DNA of 35,036 nucleotides from Deltaproteobacteria bacterium (GCA_030595125.1 JAUVDV010000054.1:1-35036); one strand, 5' to 3'. Positions 25,206 through 33,190 are shown, counted from the stretch's first letter. Translations and numbers: made by a program. Notes: generated by a model from the letters alone, not told the origin.

Positions 25206-26255
25206 CTACAGCAATGTGAAGGTCATGCCGAGGGCAAAGAGCGGTCCCACCCTCCATGGAGTCGTTATTACTATGGGGTCTCCAGTTGTTTCAAGGACAT
25301 ACCGGTTTTTGACCAGGGCCACGTCAAGATTGATGGAAAGGAAGACAGTCGCCACATCTCCGACCCTCCGGCCTATGCGCGTGGACGGGGAGATCAATGT
25401 GACGTACTTGCGTTTCGGTTCGCTGGGCTCCACGCGATTGTCGAGGGCCATGACCTCGAAGGTGACGAAATCTTCCACCATGGCGAGCCCGATCTCCAGG
25501 ATCCATTTTGGGGAGCGCCAACGTCCAGCCAGGCCCAACTCAACCGGGTGAGGGCGGATGTCCGCAGCAACCAGTTCGGTAGCAAAATGCAGGGGGATCT
25601 GTAATCGATAAGCGGCAAAGATACGCAGCTGCCTGAACAAGCCGAGGGATATCTCGACTCGGGCTCCGTGGGCGATCGGCGCTTCAGTTGAGTAGAGTTT
25701 TGCCGCGTAGGCGATCGAGGTGTTGATGCGGTCGTAAGCGGGTTGTGTTTGCGCGGGTTTCGGGGGAGGGGCGGACACGCCTATACGTCCGCCATCCAGG
25801 ATTGACTTGATGGCGCCTCGCACGATGACCGCGAGCGTCTCGAATTGTACCTCCTCACCTCCTTCGTCGGACCTGATATTTCTGACGAGGATGCGGCCGC
25901 CGCTCGGATCTTCGATAAACAGGAACACCTGTTGCGGCGCGCTGAGATCAATCCAGAATACCGAGATGGCGCCACGAGAACTCGCGATGTGGCGGGCCCG
26001 ATCCACCCTCCGGTAAAACTCGTTCTCCCAGCCCTCCACTCGCTGCGCGATAAAACGTACCGGGATGTCGGTCAGCTGTGCCGCGATGGCGTCTGCGGCG
26101 CGGTAAAGCGCGTCGTCGGAGGTGTCGGGCAGGAGCATGACCACCGGCGCCGGCTCGTTCGCGTGGACCGGGTGCGGGAAGCAGGCCAGCAGCAAGACGA
26201 CGCCGAGCACCGAAACGGTCAGGGCTACGGCAAGCGTCCGATTCTCGATGAGCAT
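25206..26255 (-). CDS. secreted or outer-membrane-type protein of unknown function
   Basis: A 349-residue protein with a signal peptide ending near HPVHA (residues 1-32). Residues 35-150 form an alpha/beta-like segment (VVMLLPDTSDDALYRAADAI). A Pro linker (APPPKPAQTQP) leads to a beta-rich second half, with alternating hydrophobic strands up to the last residues GPLFALGMTFTLL, suggesting a small barrel. I cannot assign a family. It is first in a three-gene operon with the ECF sigma and FecR anti-sigma (15-nt gap), an arrangement often seen in Myxococcota, so it may sense or report envelope state to that pair. Confidence 0.7.
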   Translation of the reverse strand: MLIENRTLAVALTVSVLGVVLLLACFPHPVHANEPAPVVMLLPDTSDDALYRAADAIAAQLTDIPVRFIAQRVEGWENEFYRRVDRARHIASSRGAISVFWIDLSAPQQVFLFIEDPSGGRILVRNIRSDEGGEEVQFETLAVIVRGAIKSILDGGRIGVSAPPPKPAQTQPAYDRINTSIAYAAKLYSTEAPIAHGARVEISLGLFRQLRIFAAYRLQIPLHFATELVAADIRPHPVELGLAGRWRSPKWILEIGLAMVEDFVTFEVMALDNRVEPSEPKRKYVTLISPSTRIGRRVGDVATVFLSINLDVALVKNRYVLETTGDPIVITTPWRVGPLFALGMTFTLL

Positions 26256-26303
26256 GGCATAGATCTAAACCGTTCACGCACCGCGACACAAGGTCTTCTC
26301 GAT

Positions 26304-26320
26304 CGAAGCGCCCGGCTTCG
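26304..26320. terminator. GC-rich hairpin without T-run
   Basis: CGAAGC (26304-26309) pairs with GCTTCG (26315-26320) around GCCCG. It lies in the 93-bp gap between two minus-strand genes. It lacks a T-run on either side, so termination of the stalk lipoprotein transcript before the sigma operon is only possible. Confidence 0.25.
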
Positions 26321-26348
26321 CCTTACGGACTGCGGATCAAACCTTTCA

Positions 26349-27119
26349 TTATTGCAGCTCGATCTCCACAAAATCGTAATAAGTGTCGTATCCCCACGCC
26401 GTGGGGGAACTCCAGCTGTTGCATGCAAGCTTCAGAGTATCGATGGCGCCCGTGTATAGTACGACCGTGGTTTCATTATGGTAGGAGAGCTGACCGGTGG
26501 TTTCATTGATCATCACATCGTCGATTACGATCAGACGGTTTGGGGTTGTGCAGGAAGCGCCGTAGTGATCATCCAGATAGGTGTGTCCGCAGAAAGTGTA
26601 GCCGCTGTAGTCATCCTCTGTGCGCCATGCGACGGTGATCGAGTAATCGTCGTACGGTAGCCCCAGCCATACAGAGAGCTCCGCCTCGTCAAACGAACCC
26701 ACACTGATTACGTGCTCCGTTCCGTTGTTTAGAAACTCCGCGTTGTCGTGGTCGGCCGGATATGGATCGCCAAAAGGATACGCGATTTCCGTGAACAAAG
26801 TGGAACCGTTGAAATCATCGCGAAATGCCACTGGATCCGTGTCGGTGTCTGTATCCGTGTCCGTATCGGCATCTGTGTCTGTATCCGTGTCCGTGTCGGT
26901 GTTCGCGTCGACATCCGTGTCCGCGTCGACATCCGTGTCCGCATCGGCATCCGTGTCCATGTCTGTGTCTGTATCGGTATCCGTGTCGCTCTCCGAATCC
27001 GTGCCCGTATCCTCATCATGCAAGTCCATCATTGCATCGGCGCATCCGGCGATGAGCACGAGGAAAACAGCGATAACGCTTCCAACCGGCATCGGGCATG
27101 GGTGTCCTGTATTGGTCAT
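26349..27119 (-). CDS. stalk lipoprotein with DDFNGS-type beta head (copy A)
   Basis: A 256-residue protein with a signal ending LIAGC (Cys26) and the shared leader ADAMMDLHDEDT. The acidic D-T/D-A/D-V stalk runs at about 36-95. A 155-residue head starts FRDDFNGSTLFTEIAYPFGD and ends YDTYYDFVEIELQ. The DDFNGS opening and strand-rich pattern recall concanavalin-A-like (LamG/lectin) domains, with Cys residues that may pair. Two close relatives occur at 29049 and 32257, and the same head is fused to a Cys-rich protein at 29863. The ATG is at 27119, with GAGGAAAG upstream. It is divergent from the VWA-like gene across a shared regulatory element. Probably surface-exposed and binding; ligand unknown. 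Confidence 0.78.
   Translation of the reverse strand: MTNTGHPCPMPVGSVIAVFLVLIAGCADAMMDLHDEDTGTDSESDTDTDTDTDMDTDADADTDVDADTDVDANTDTDTDTDTDADTDTDTDTDTDPVAFRDDFNGSTLFTEIAYPFGDPYPADHDNAEFLNNGTEHVISVGSFDEAELSVWLGLPYDDYSITVAWRTEDDYSGYTFCGHTYLDDHYGASCTTPNRLIVIDDVMINETTGQLSYHNETTVVLYTGAIDTLKLACNSWSSPTAWGYDTYYDFVEIELQ
26835..27014. repeat. hexamer-type coding repeat (acidic stalk, copy A)
   Basis: Roughly thirty 6-bp units encode D-T/D-A/D-V pairs. GTATCCGTGTCC-type blocks recur at several offsets. It gives the longest uninterrupted D-T run of the cluster. Confidence 0.85.
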
Positions 27120-27165
27120 TCTCTTTCCTCGCTCTCGGATGTTTCAATGGCCGCTCATCTATCCT

Positions 27166-27259
27166 GTGGTGGAAACGGGCCGCGATCGGGTAGAGCCGGC
27201 GCGTCTTTTTGATCGCGGCCCTACCCGATCCACGGTATCTGCCCCCACTTCTCAAGCAG
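27166..27259. promoter_or_regulatory. duplicated divergent regulatory element, copy 1
   Basis: This 94-bp block between divergent lipoprotein genes closely matches 33094-33190. Its core is GATCGGGTAG (27184-27193) and CTACCCGATC (27221-27230), an exact inverted repeat. In this copy GGGCCGCGATC (27177) also pairs with GATCGCGGCCC (27211), so the two stems interleave. The flanks GTGGTGGAAACG and CTGCCCCCACT are conserved in both copies. It is likely an operator or RNA structure controlling both genes; the protein involved is unknown. Confidence 0.65.
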
Positions 27260-27304
27260 AGTTCGAACGCAAAAAGTGGAAATGCCTTTTCAAGGAGAGA
27301 AATC

Positions 27305-29035
27305 ATGACATTTATTCGATGGACAATTTTGACAATCCTGTGTGGCGCATTCATCGGAGTGTTATCGATGGGGTGCGAATCGAATTTCAATTCTTCCGGT
27401 TCGACCGATGGGGACTCGGATGCTGATGCCGATCATGTCCTCGTCGGAATCTCAATCGAGCCCATGAACTGGATCTTGGAGGTGGATCTGGATGCACCGA
27501 CAACTATGCCCTATAAATGCATCGGCTACTTCGAGGACCTTGTTAACGAAGACCTGACCGCCGAGGTCACCTGGAGTTCGTCAAACCCGAACCTGGGATC
27601 CTTCAGCGGACCTGACCTGGAGATCCCGGCGATCTCCGAGGCCGGCGCCGAGGTGACCATGATCAACGCCAACTACAACGATCAGTTCGAGTCTGATGCC
27701 CAGCTGACGGTTGTGGCCTACAGAAAGACGGGTCCCTCCCAGGACTTCTTCTTCAGCCTGCCATACCAGGATCCGGGCGGGGAGCAGGAAAAGCCCCTGG
27801 ACTTCTCCACCGAAGTGCCGGCCCTGGACGTGTTCTTCGACATGGACACCACCGGATCCATGTTCAGCACTATCAACTCTCTTCAGTCCTCTCTTACGGG
27901 TACAATCATTCCCAATATCCAGGCGAGTATCCCCGACACATGGTTTGGTGTGGGCGCCTACGAGGATTTTCCGATTTCTCCCTACGGCCACGATAGTTGC
28001 ATGTCCTCAGGCGGCGAACCGGATCAACCCTTTGAACTCTTCCAGGAGATGACTGACAACGTGAGCCTGGCCCTGGCGGGTGTGAACGCTCTTTCGATCG
28101 GCACCTCTCCAATCGGCTGTGGCGCCGATGGTGCCGAGTCCATGGTCGAGTCGTTGTACCAGATCGCTACCGGCCAGGGGTTGACGACGCCCGGTCCCAC
28201 CGACGTGCCCGCAAACACTTCAGGGGTCGGCGGTGTGGGTTTCCGCGAGTTCTCCATGCCGGCCATTGTTCCGCTCACGGATGTCTTTAGCCACAATGGA
28301 GTGGACCCCTCCGAGAACTACGCAGGTAGCGTTTCCCCGGTAGCTCACACCAGTAACCAAACAGTAGATGCCCTCAATGACATCTGCGCCCGTGTAGTGG
28401 GCGTGGCTACAAGCACGCCTTTCTTACCGACGATTGCCATGGGAGACCCGGATATGATCGCCATGGCCGAGGCCACCGGCGCGGTGGTTCCCCCAGTGGC
28501 CTGGGGTGACGCGGCGAGCCGTCCACCAGGTTGCGCCGTGGGCCAGTGCTGTACTTCCTTCAACGGAGAGGGCAGGGCGCCCAACGCTTCGGGAATGTGC
28601 CCGCTGGCGTACATGCACTCGGGAGGCACGAGCCTGGGCGATACCGTCGTCACGGGTCTGGAAATGCTCACCCACTATGCGGCCTTCGACTGCGTGACAG
28701 AGACCTCCGGCGAGGACACCGATATGGACGGAGTGCCGCTTCCCACCGGCTACACCACGGCGGACTTCATCAAGTCCATCGTGCCCAACTCCTACGTGGT
28801 TCCGTCCGATCCCCCCGGCCTGCCCGTTCCCGTGATGACCGCCGATGGATTCGACAACGTCACGCCCGGCACGGTGGTCACCTTCGATGTGGCCGCGTTC
28901 AACGATTTCGTGGAGCAGACTTCCGAGGCTCAGTTCTTCGAGGCGTCCATTACGGTTCTGGCCGGCGGCTGTTTCCCCCTGGATGATCGCGTCGTGCTCA
29001 TCCTCGTCCCGCCAATGGATATCGAAATTCAGTAA
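27305..29035 (+). CDS. stalk lipoprotein with Ig-like and VWA-like domains
   Basis: A 576-residue lipoprotein. The signal ends LSMGC (Cys24) and a short acidic stalk follows (DGDSDADAD). A BIG2-type Ig-like domain covers about 45-140 (VTWSSSNPNLGSFSG). A von Willebrand factor A-like region from about 172 carries a MIDAS-like DMDTTGSM at 179-186, the Asp-x-Thr-Gly-Ser variant. A long insertion rich in Gly, Cys and Pro (PPGCAVGQCCTSFNGEGRAP) follows. The rest is beta/alpha up to VPPMDIEIQ. The frame is open to 27209, but ATG 27305 has AAGGAGA upstream and starts the signal sequence. VWA domains bind divalent metal and protein ligands, so a surface adhesion role is likely. Confidence 0.8.
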   Translation: MTFIRWTILTILCGAFIGVLSMGCESNFNSSGSTDGDSDADADHVLVGISIEPMNWILEVDLDAPTTMPYKCIGYFEDLVNEDLTAEVTWSSSNPNLGSFSGPDLEIPAISEAGAEVTMINANYNDQFESDAQLTVVAYRKTGPSQDFFFSLPYQDPGGEQEKPLDFSTEVPALDVFFDMDTTGSMFSTINSLQSSLTGTIIPNIQASIPDTWFGVGAYEDFPISPYGHDSCMSSGGEPDQPFELFQEMTDNVSLALAGVNALSIGTSPIGCGADGAESMVESLYQIATGQGLTTPGPTDVPANTSGVGGVGFREFSMPAIVPLTDVFSHNGVDPSENYAGSVSPVAHTSNQTVDALNDICARVVGVATSTPFLPTIAMGDPDMIAMAEATGAVVPPVAWGDAASRPPGCAVGQCCTSFNGEGRAPNASGMCPLAYMHSGGTSLGDTVVTGLEMLTHYAAFDCVTETSGEDTDMDGVPLPTGYTTADFIKSIVPNSYVVPSDPPGLPVPVMTADGFDNVTPGTVVTFDVAAFNDFVEQTSEAQFFEASITVLAGGCFPLDDRVVLILVPPMDIEIQ

Positions 29036-29048
29036 TTAGTTGGGGTGA

Positions 29049-29846
29049 TCAAGGGGCGATGATCTCCACGAAATCGTACCATGTGTCGTAGTCTGAGTCT
29101 GCGCCTGCTGTGCCCATGCCCAGGGTCAGGGTACCGATGGATCCGGTATACGGAACGGAAGTTGTTTCGCTGTGAAGTGTAAGCTGTCCAGAGTGCTCGT
29201 GGATAACCGTACCATCCACGACGATCAACCTTGTCGGGATGGTGCAGTTGGCGCCGTACTGATCGTCGAAGTTGGTCAAGCTGCAATCGGTGTACGTGTG
29301 CGGATCCGAACCTGTCCGCCATTTCACGTTGATATCGTAGTTGTTGAACGGTAGCGAAAGCGTCACTTCCAGTATGGCCTCATCGTAGCAATCGGGATGG
29401 ATGTTGTGCTCGGTTCCGTTGTTGGAGAAGGAGACTCCGCTGGAATATGGATAGCCGCAGATATCCGGATCGCCGAACGGATACGCTGTTTCGGTGAAAA
29501 CAGTGGAGCCGTTAAAGTCGTCGAAAAACACCAATGGGTCGGTGTCCGTGCCCGTGTCCGTATCGGGGCCCGTATCAGTACCCGTGTCGGAGCCCGAGTC
29601 GGTGTCCGAGTCGGTATGCGAGTCGGTGTCCGAATCGGAATCCGTATCGGTGTCCGTGTCCGAATCCGTGTCCGAATCGGAATCCGTATCGGTATCGGCG
29701 TCGGTGTCCGAATCGGCGTCCGTGTCGGTGCCCGTATCCTCATCATGCAAGTCCATCATTGCATCCGCGCATCCGGCGATGAACACGAACAGAATGGCTA
29801 TAAAGCTCCCAATCGACATCGGGTATGTGTGTCCTGTGTTGGTCAT
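29049..29846 (-). CDS. stalk lipoprotein with DDFNGS-type beta head (copy B)
   Basis: A 265-residue relative of the genes at 26349 and 32257. The signal ends FIAGC (Cys26) and the leader ADAMMDLHDEDT is the same. The D-S/D-T/D-G stalk is at 36-103. The head FFDDFNGSTVFTETAYPFGD is more divergent than the others (GYPYSSGVSFSNNG insert, end YDFVEIIAP). The frame is open to 30011, but ATG 29846 begins the signal and has AAGGATAGGG upstream. It is the last gene of a three-gene minus-strand operon after 32257 and 29863, with a 16-nt gap. It converges on the VWA gene with 13 nt between stops. Confidence 0.78.
   Translation of the reverse strand: MTNTGHTYPMSIGSFIAILFVFIAGCADAMMDLHDEDTGTDTDADSDTDADTDTDSDSDTDSDTDTDTDSDSDTDSHTDSDTDSGSDTGTDTGPDTDTGTDTDPLVFFDDFNGSTVFTETAYPFGDPDICGYPYSSGVSFSNNGTEHNIHPDCYDEAILEVTLSLPFNNYDINVKWRTGSDPHTYTDCSLTNFDDQYGANCTIPTRLIVVDGTVIHEHSGQLTLHSETTSVPYTGSIGTLTLGMGTAGADSDYDTWYDFVEIIAP
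29538..29741. repeat. hexamer-type coding repeat (acidic stalk, copy B)
   Basis: About 34 units of 6 bp encode D-S, D-T and D-G pairs. Blocks such as GTGTCCGAATCGGAATCCGT recur within the tract, showing recent in-tract duplication. Confidence 0.85.
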
Positions 29847-29862
29847 TATCCCTATCCTTCTG

Positions 29863-30343
29863 CTATTGCAGTTCGATCTCCACAAAATCGTAATAGGTGT
29901 CGTAAGTATCCGACGAATAGTATCTGGCGGCGCTGGCAACCGAGAGTTTGAAGTTGTTGATTGACCCCGTATACGAGACGACCGTCGTCTCACTGTGGAA
30001 CAAGAGTTCACCTGCGGTCTCGTGGATGGCCACGCCGTCGATTACGATCAGGCGTTGTGAGGTTGAGCAAGAACTGCCGTAGTTCTCATCGAAATGAGTT
30101 TTTCCACAGTCACCAATATTCTCCCAGTAGTCCTCCCCGGTGCGCCAGGCGACGGTGATCGTGTAATCGTCGTACGGCAACCCCAGCCAAACTGAAAGCT
30201 CAGCTTCGTCGTATGCGCCCAGAACGATCTCGTGTTCTGTTCCCGTGTTGCTGAACCCCACGTAATTCTGGACAGGCAGATAAGGATCCCCAAAAGGGTA
30301 CGTGACTTCCGTAAACAAAGTGGAGCCGTTGAAATCATCGCGG
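29863..30343. repeat. head-domain direct repeat, copy 1
   Basis: About 480 bp aligned without gaps to 32257-32736, with long identical blocks (for example the run from 30022 through 30105) and scattered substitutions. It lies 2,394 bp from copy 2 in the same orientation. Recombination between them would delete most of the Cys-rich gene, and gene conversion could keep them alike. Confidence 0.85.
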
Positions 30344-32244
30344 AATATGACTCCGCAATCGGCCGCACACGAGGTGGCGTCCTCGGATCCGTTGCAGCAT
30401 CCATCTCCACAGGAGGCGCCGCAGTCCTGGTAACAGGTGCAGGTGTCCTCGCCGCCGGACGCCACGCAGTAAGTATCGCCGCAGGTGCCGACGCCGCAGT
30501 CCGCGACGCAGTTGCCCGGGTTCTCCGAGGCGGTGCAGCAGGTGTCTCCACAAGAAGCGCCGCAATCGGTCTCGCAGCTGCAGGTGGTTTCACCGCACTC
30601 GCAGGTGAAGTCGCCGCAGACGGCCGTCGACGCGCCTCCGGCGCAGACCCCGGAAGAGTTGCACGTCGTGCCGCCGGTGCACGGGTCGCCGTCGTCACAG
30701 GCAATCCCGGTAAGAACGGTCACGGAGCAGGTGGAGTCGCCGTCGCACTCCCGGTCGTGGCACTGGTCGTCGGCGCAAGTGATCGGCGTTCCCCCGGTGC
30801 AAATACCGCTCGCGTTGCACGCCTCGTTGTACGTGCACGGATCTCCGTCGTCGCAATCGGGTATGGTCCGCCACTGCCAGCTTCCGCTCGCATTGGTGCA
30901 GTAGTACGTTGTCCCTCCGCAAGTCATTATGTCGCACGAGTCGTGCTGCGAATCGCTACAGGTGAACGCGCCGCCTCCGCCGCACACGCCGTCGTCACCG
31001 TTGAGAGAGCATCCCGAGCATACGCTGCCCAGCGTCAGGACATTGGGATCGCCGCAAGTATCCGCTCCCCCGCAGGTGCCCGCCACCGTGTAGCATCCTG
31101 TGCTGTTGGAGCACGCTGCAACGCAACAGATGCTCCCGCCCGAGCAGACCGTCTCCGCAGCTGTACACGTGCATGGTGCGCAGGTCCCCGCTCCGTCGCA
31201 GTAACTTGTGCAGTTTGTCGGGTAGTTCCACCAGCTCCCGTACGCGCAGTTGTCGGCCGCGCATGCCACGGTTCCGCAGGAAGTGGTTGGTGGCAGATTC
31301 GTCTCGATGCAGCCTCCGGCGCCGTCGCAGACGCGACTTGTGCATTCGTCGTTCACGCAGTTGTATGCATTGGCCACGCAAGCGCCCCCCGAGCAGGCAT
31401 CGTTGAAGGTGCAGTCGTCGCCGTCATCGCACGCGACCGCTGTCCTCCATTCCCACGTTCCTCCGTCGTTGCTGCAGTAGTAGTCCGTGCCGCCGCAAGT
31501 GATCTCTTCGCACAATGTGTGGTCGGAGCCGTTACAGGCGTGAACCTGGCCTCCTGTGCATGCGCCCACTCCCTGGGCGGGGCCGCAACCGACACAGTTC
31601 TGCGCGATGAGGAGTTGATTCGCGTCGCAGGAGTCATCGCAACCGTCATCGACAGTGTAGCAACCAGCCGCCGTCGAGCACATACCCGCGCAGCATTCGT
31701 TTCCGAGCCCGGGATCGCAATCCGTCGGCGCGATTCCCACGCAGGTACCCACTTCATCACAGTGGTCATCTGAGGTGCACGGCTCGTTGTCGTCGCAGGA
31801 GGTTTCGACATCGTAGTAGGCGCAGGCTCCGTCCCCGTCGCACATTCCGCTGGTTCCGCAGGTGGAGGGCTCCTCGGTCTCGCACTCGTCATCCGGATCG
31901 GTCCCGTCCGGGCTCGAAGAGCACACGCCCTCGAGCCCCGGCAGGTCGCATTTTTCGCAAATACCGTCGCACGCCTCGTTGCAGCAATAGCCGTCCACGC
32001 ACGGCTCGCCTTCCATGCAATCACCCGTGTCCTCGCACTCCACGGGCATAGTATCCGATTCGGTGTTGGTATCGGTGTCGGAATCCGTATCCGTGTCAGT
32101 GACAGTATCGGAACTCGCGTCCGTTTCCGAATCGGAACCGATCATGTCATCGGGGGATACCTCCGCACAGCCAATCTGTACAACGAGCAATGAAAACGCA
32201 AGGCCTGCGGCGAAGCCTGCATTCATCCATTTGATTGTCTTCAT
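29863..32244 (-). CDS. Cys-rich stalk lipoprotein fused to DDFNGS-type head
   Basis: A 793-residue lipoprotein with a different leader from its neighbours (MKTIKWMNAGFAAGLAFSLL, lipobox QIGC, Cys26). A short stalk runs at 37-65. Residues 70-630 are a Cys-rich array. Motifs such as CDDGDPCTYNEACNASGIC recur, a duplicated block begins CGGTDYYCSNDGGTWEWRT and again CGGTTYYCTNASGSWQWRT, and CGDTCC..ENPGNCVADCG units near 560-630 resemble small disulfide modules. Residues 633-793 are the DDFNGS-type head, nearly identical to that of 32257. GAGGGAG lies before ATG 32244. It is probably a long, rigid surface protein, and is a domain-shuffling product. It is the middle gene of the operon. Confidence 0.82.
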   Translation of the reverse strand: MKTIKWMNAGFAAGLAFSLLVVQIGCAEVSPDDMIGSDSETDASSDTVTDTDTDSDTDTNTESDTMPVECEDTGDCMEGEPCVDGYCCNEACDGICEKCDLPGLEGVCSSSPDGTDPDDECETEEPSTCGTSGMCDGDGACAYYDVETSCDDNEPCTSDDHCDEVGTCVGIAPTDCDPGLGNECCAGMCSTAAGCYTVDDGCDDSCDANQLLIAQNCVGCGPAQGVGACTGGQVHACNGSDHTLCEEITCGGTDYYCSNDGGTWEWRTAVACDDGDDCTFNDACSGGACVANAYNCVNDECTSRVCDGAGGCIETNLPPTTSCGTVACAADNCAYGSWWNYPTNCTSYCDGAGTCAPCTCTAAETVCSGGSICCVAACSNSTGCYTVAGTCGGADTCGDPNVLTLGSVCSGCSLNGDDGVCGGGGAFTCSDSQHDSCDIMTCGGTTYYCTNASGSWQWRTIPDCDDGDPCTYNEACNASGICTGGTPITCADDQCHDRECDGDSTCSVTVLTGIACDDGDPCTGGTTCNSSGVCAGGASTAVCGDFTCECGETTCSCETDCGASCGDTCCTASENPGNCVADCGVGTCGDTYCVASGGEDTCTCYQDCGASCGDGCCNGSEDATSCAADCGVIFRDDFNGSTLFTEVTYPFGDPYLPVQNYVGFSNTGTEHEIVLGAYDEAELSVWLGLPYDDYTITVAWRTGEDYWENIGDCGKTHFDENYGSSCSTSQRLIVIDGVAIHETAGELLFHSETTVVSYTGSINNFKLSVASAARYYSSDTYDTYYDFVEIELQ
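32050..32136. repeat. short hexamer-type coding repeat (Cys-rich protein stalk)
   Basis: About 14 units of 6 bp encoding S-D/T-D pairs, shorter and less regular than in the neighbours. Confidence 0.75.
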
Positions 32245-32256
32245 ATGTCGCTCCCT

Positions 32257-32736
32257 CTATTGCAGTTCGATCTCTGCAAAGTCGTAGTAAGTGTCATAGG
32301 TTATCGACATGTCGTACTTGGCGGCGCTGGCAACCGAGAGCTTGAAGTTGTTGATTGACCCCGTGTACGAGACAACCGTCGTCTCACTGTGAAGCAGGAG
32401 TTCACCTTCGGTTTCGTGGATGGCCACGCCGTCGATTACGATCAGGCGTTGTGAGGTTGAGCAAGAACTGCCGTAGTTCTCATCGAAATGAGTTTTTGCA
32501 CAGTCGCCAATATTCTCCCAGTAGTCCTCCCCGGTGCGCCAGGCGACGGTGATCGTGTAATCGTCGTACGGCAAGCCCAGCCAAACCGAAAGCTCAGCCT
32601 CGTCGTAACAGCCCAGAATGATCTTGTGCTCTGTTCCCGTGTTTTCGAATTCTGCATAGTTTTGAACAGGCACATGAGGGTCCCCAAAAGGATACGCGAT
32701 CTCCGTGAATGCCGTGGAACCGTTGAAGTCATCGCG
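32257..32736. repeat. head-domain direct repeat, copy 2
   Basis: This is the partner of 29863-30343. The 3' ends of both genes, including the TGCAGTTCGATCTC block next to the stop codon, are alike. Confidence 0.85.
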
Positions 32737-33045
32737 AAAAACTACTGGATCCGTATCCGTATCGGTATCCGTATCGGTGTTTGTGTCAGTATCAGTATCG
32801 GTGTCGGTATCAGTATCCGCGTCGGTATCGGTATCCGCGCCTGTATCTGTATCGACATCCGCGTCTGAATCGTTGCCGGTATCCGTGCCGTTGTCCCTGT
32901 CGGAATCCGTGTCGTTTTCCGAATCGTTATCTGTATCCTCATCATGCAAATCCATCATTGCATCGGCGCATCCGGCGATGAGTACGAAGAAGACAGCGAT
33001 TACACTCCCAATCGGCATCGGGCATGCGTGTTCTGTGCTGGTCAT
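32257..33045 (-). CDS. stalk lipoprotein with DDFNGS-type beta head (copy C)
   Basis: A 262-residue protein with a signal ending LIAGC (Cys26) and the shared leader ADAMMDLHDEDT. A long D-T/D-S/D-N stalk runs at 36-99. The head FRDDFNGSTAFTEIAYPFGD ends DTYYDFAEIELQ. It differs from the head of the downstream Cys-rich gene by only scattered residues. The frame is open to 33216, but ATG 33045 starts the signal and has GAGGAG upstream. It is first in the minus-strand operon (then 29863 and 29049), divergent from the IgGFc-like gene across the duplicated regulatory element. It is the same layout as gene 26349 with the VWA gene. Confidence 0.78.
   Translation of the reverse strand: MTSTEHACPMPIGSVIAVFFVLIAGCADAMMDLHDEDTDNDSENDTDSDRDNGTDTGNDSDADVDTDTGADTDTDADTDTDTDTDTDTNTDTDTDTDTDPVVFRDDFNGSTAFTEIAYPFGDPHVPVQNYAEFENTGTEHKIILGCYDEAELSVWLGLPYDDYTITVAWRTGEDYWENIGDCAKTHFDENYGSSCSTSQRLIVIDGVAIHETEGELLLHSETTVVSYTGSINNFKLSVASAAKYDMSITYDTYYDFAEIELQ
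32749..32940. repeat. hexamer-type coding repeat (acidic stalk, copy C)
   Basis: About 32 units of 6 bp encoding D-T, D-S, D-N and D-A pairs. The D-T end adjoining the head is the most regular part (GTATCGGTATCCGTATCGGT type). Confidence 0.85.
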
Positions 33046-33093
33046 TGTTATTCTCCTCGTGCTCGGGTTTTCAAATAGCTGCCTGTTGACTTC

Positions 33094-33190
33094 GTGGTGG
33101 AAACGAGCCGCGATCGGGTAGATCCGGCGTGCAACTATTTTAATCTCGCCCCTACCCGATCCACAGCACCTGCCCCCACTCCTCGAACAG
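33094..33190. promoter_or_regulatory. duplicated divergent regulatory element, copy 2
   Basis: A 97-bp counterpart of 27166-27259. The inverted repeat GATCGGGTAG (33112-33121) / CTACCCGATC (33152-33161) and both flanks (GTGGTGGAAACG; CTGCCCCCACT) are kept. The loop between the arms diverges (AT-rich here), and the second interleaved stem of copy 1 is not conserved. Sequence kept in the arms while the loop drifts points to a structural or operator function. Confidence 0.65.

Noticed and set aside
27120..27304. Rho-independent terminators in the divergent region
   Set aside because: The inverted repeats are not followed by T-runs and lie between genes reading away from each other, so a regulatory role fits better.
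26725..27426. Plus-strand frame of 233 residues rich in Val-Ser pairs opposite the stalk
   Set aside because: It is the mirror of the D-T hexamer repeat. Long runs without stops arise on every strand of these tracts, and there is no start signal or family.
30232..31773. Plus-strand frame of 513 residues
   Set aside because: It is antisense to the Cys-rich lipoprotein gene. The Ala/Val/Arg-rich product is what Cys/Gly/Asp codons give on the other strand, and no Shine-Dalgarno sequence or domain is visible.
26835..32940. CRISPR-like array from many short repeats
   Set aside because: The units are 6 bp and contiguous, code for D-S/D-T pairs and have no unique spacers, so they are protein-coding repeats.
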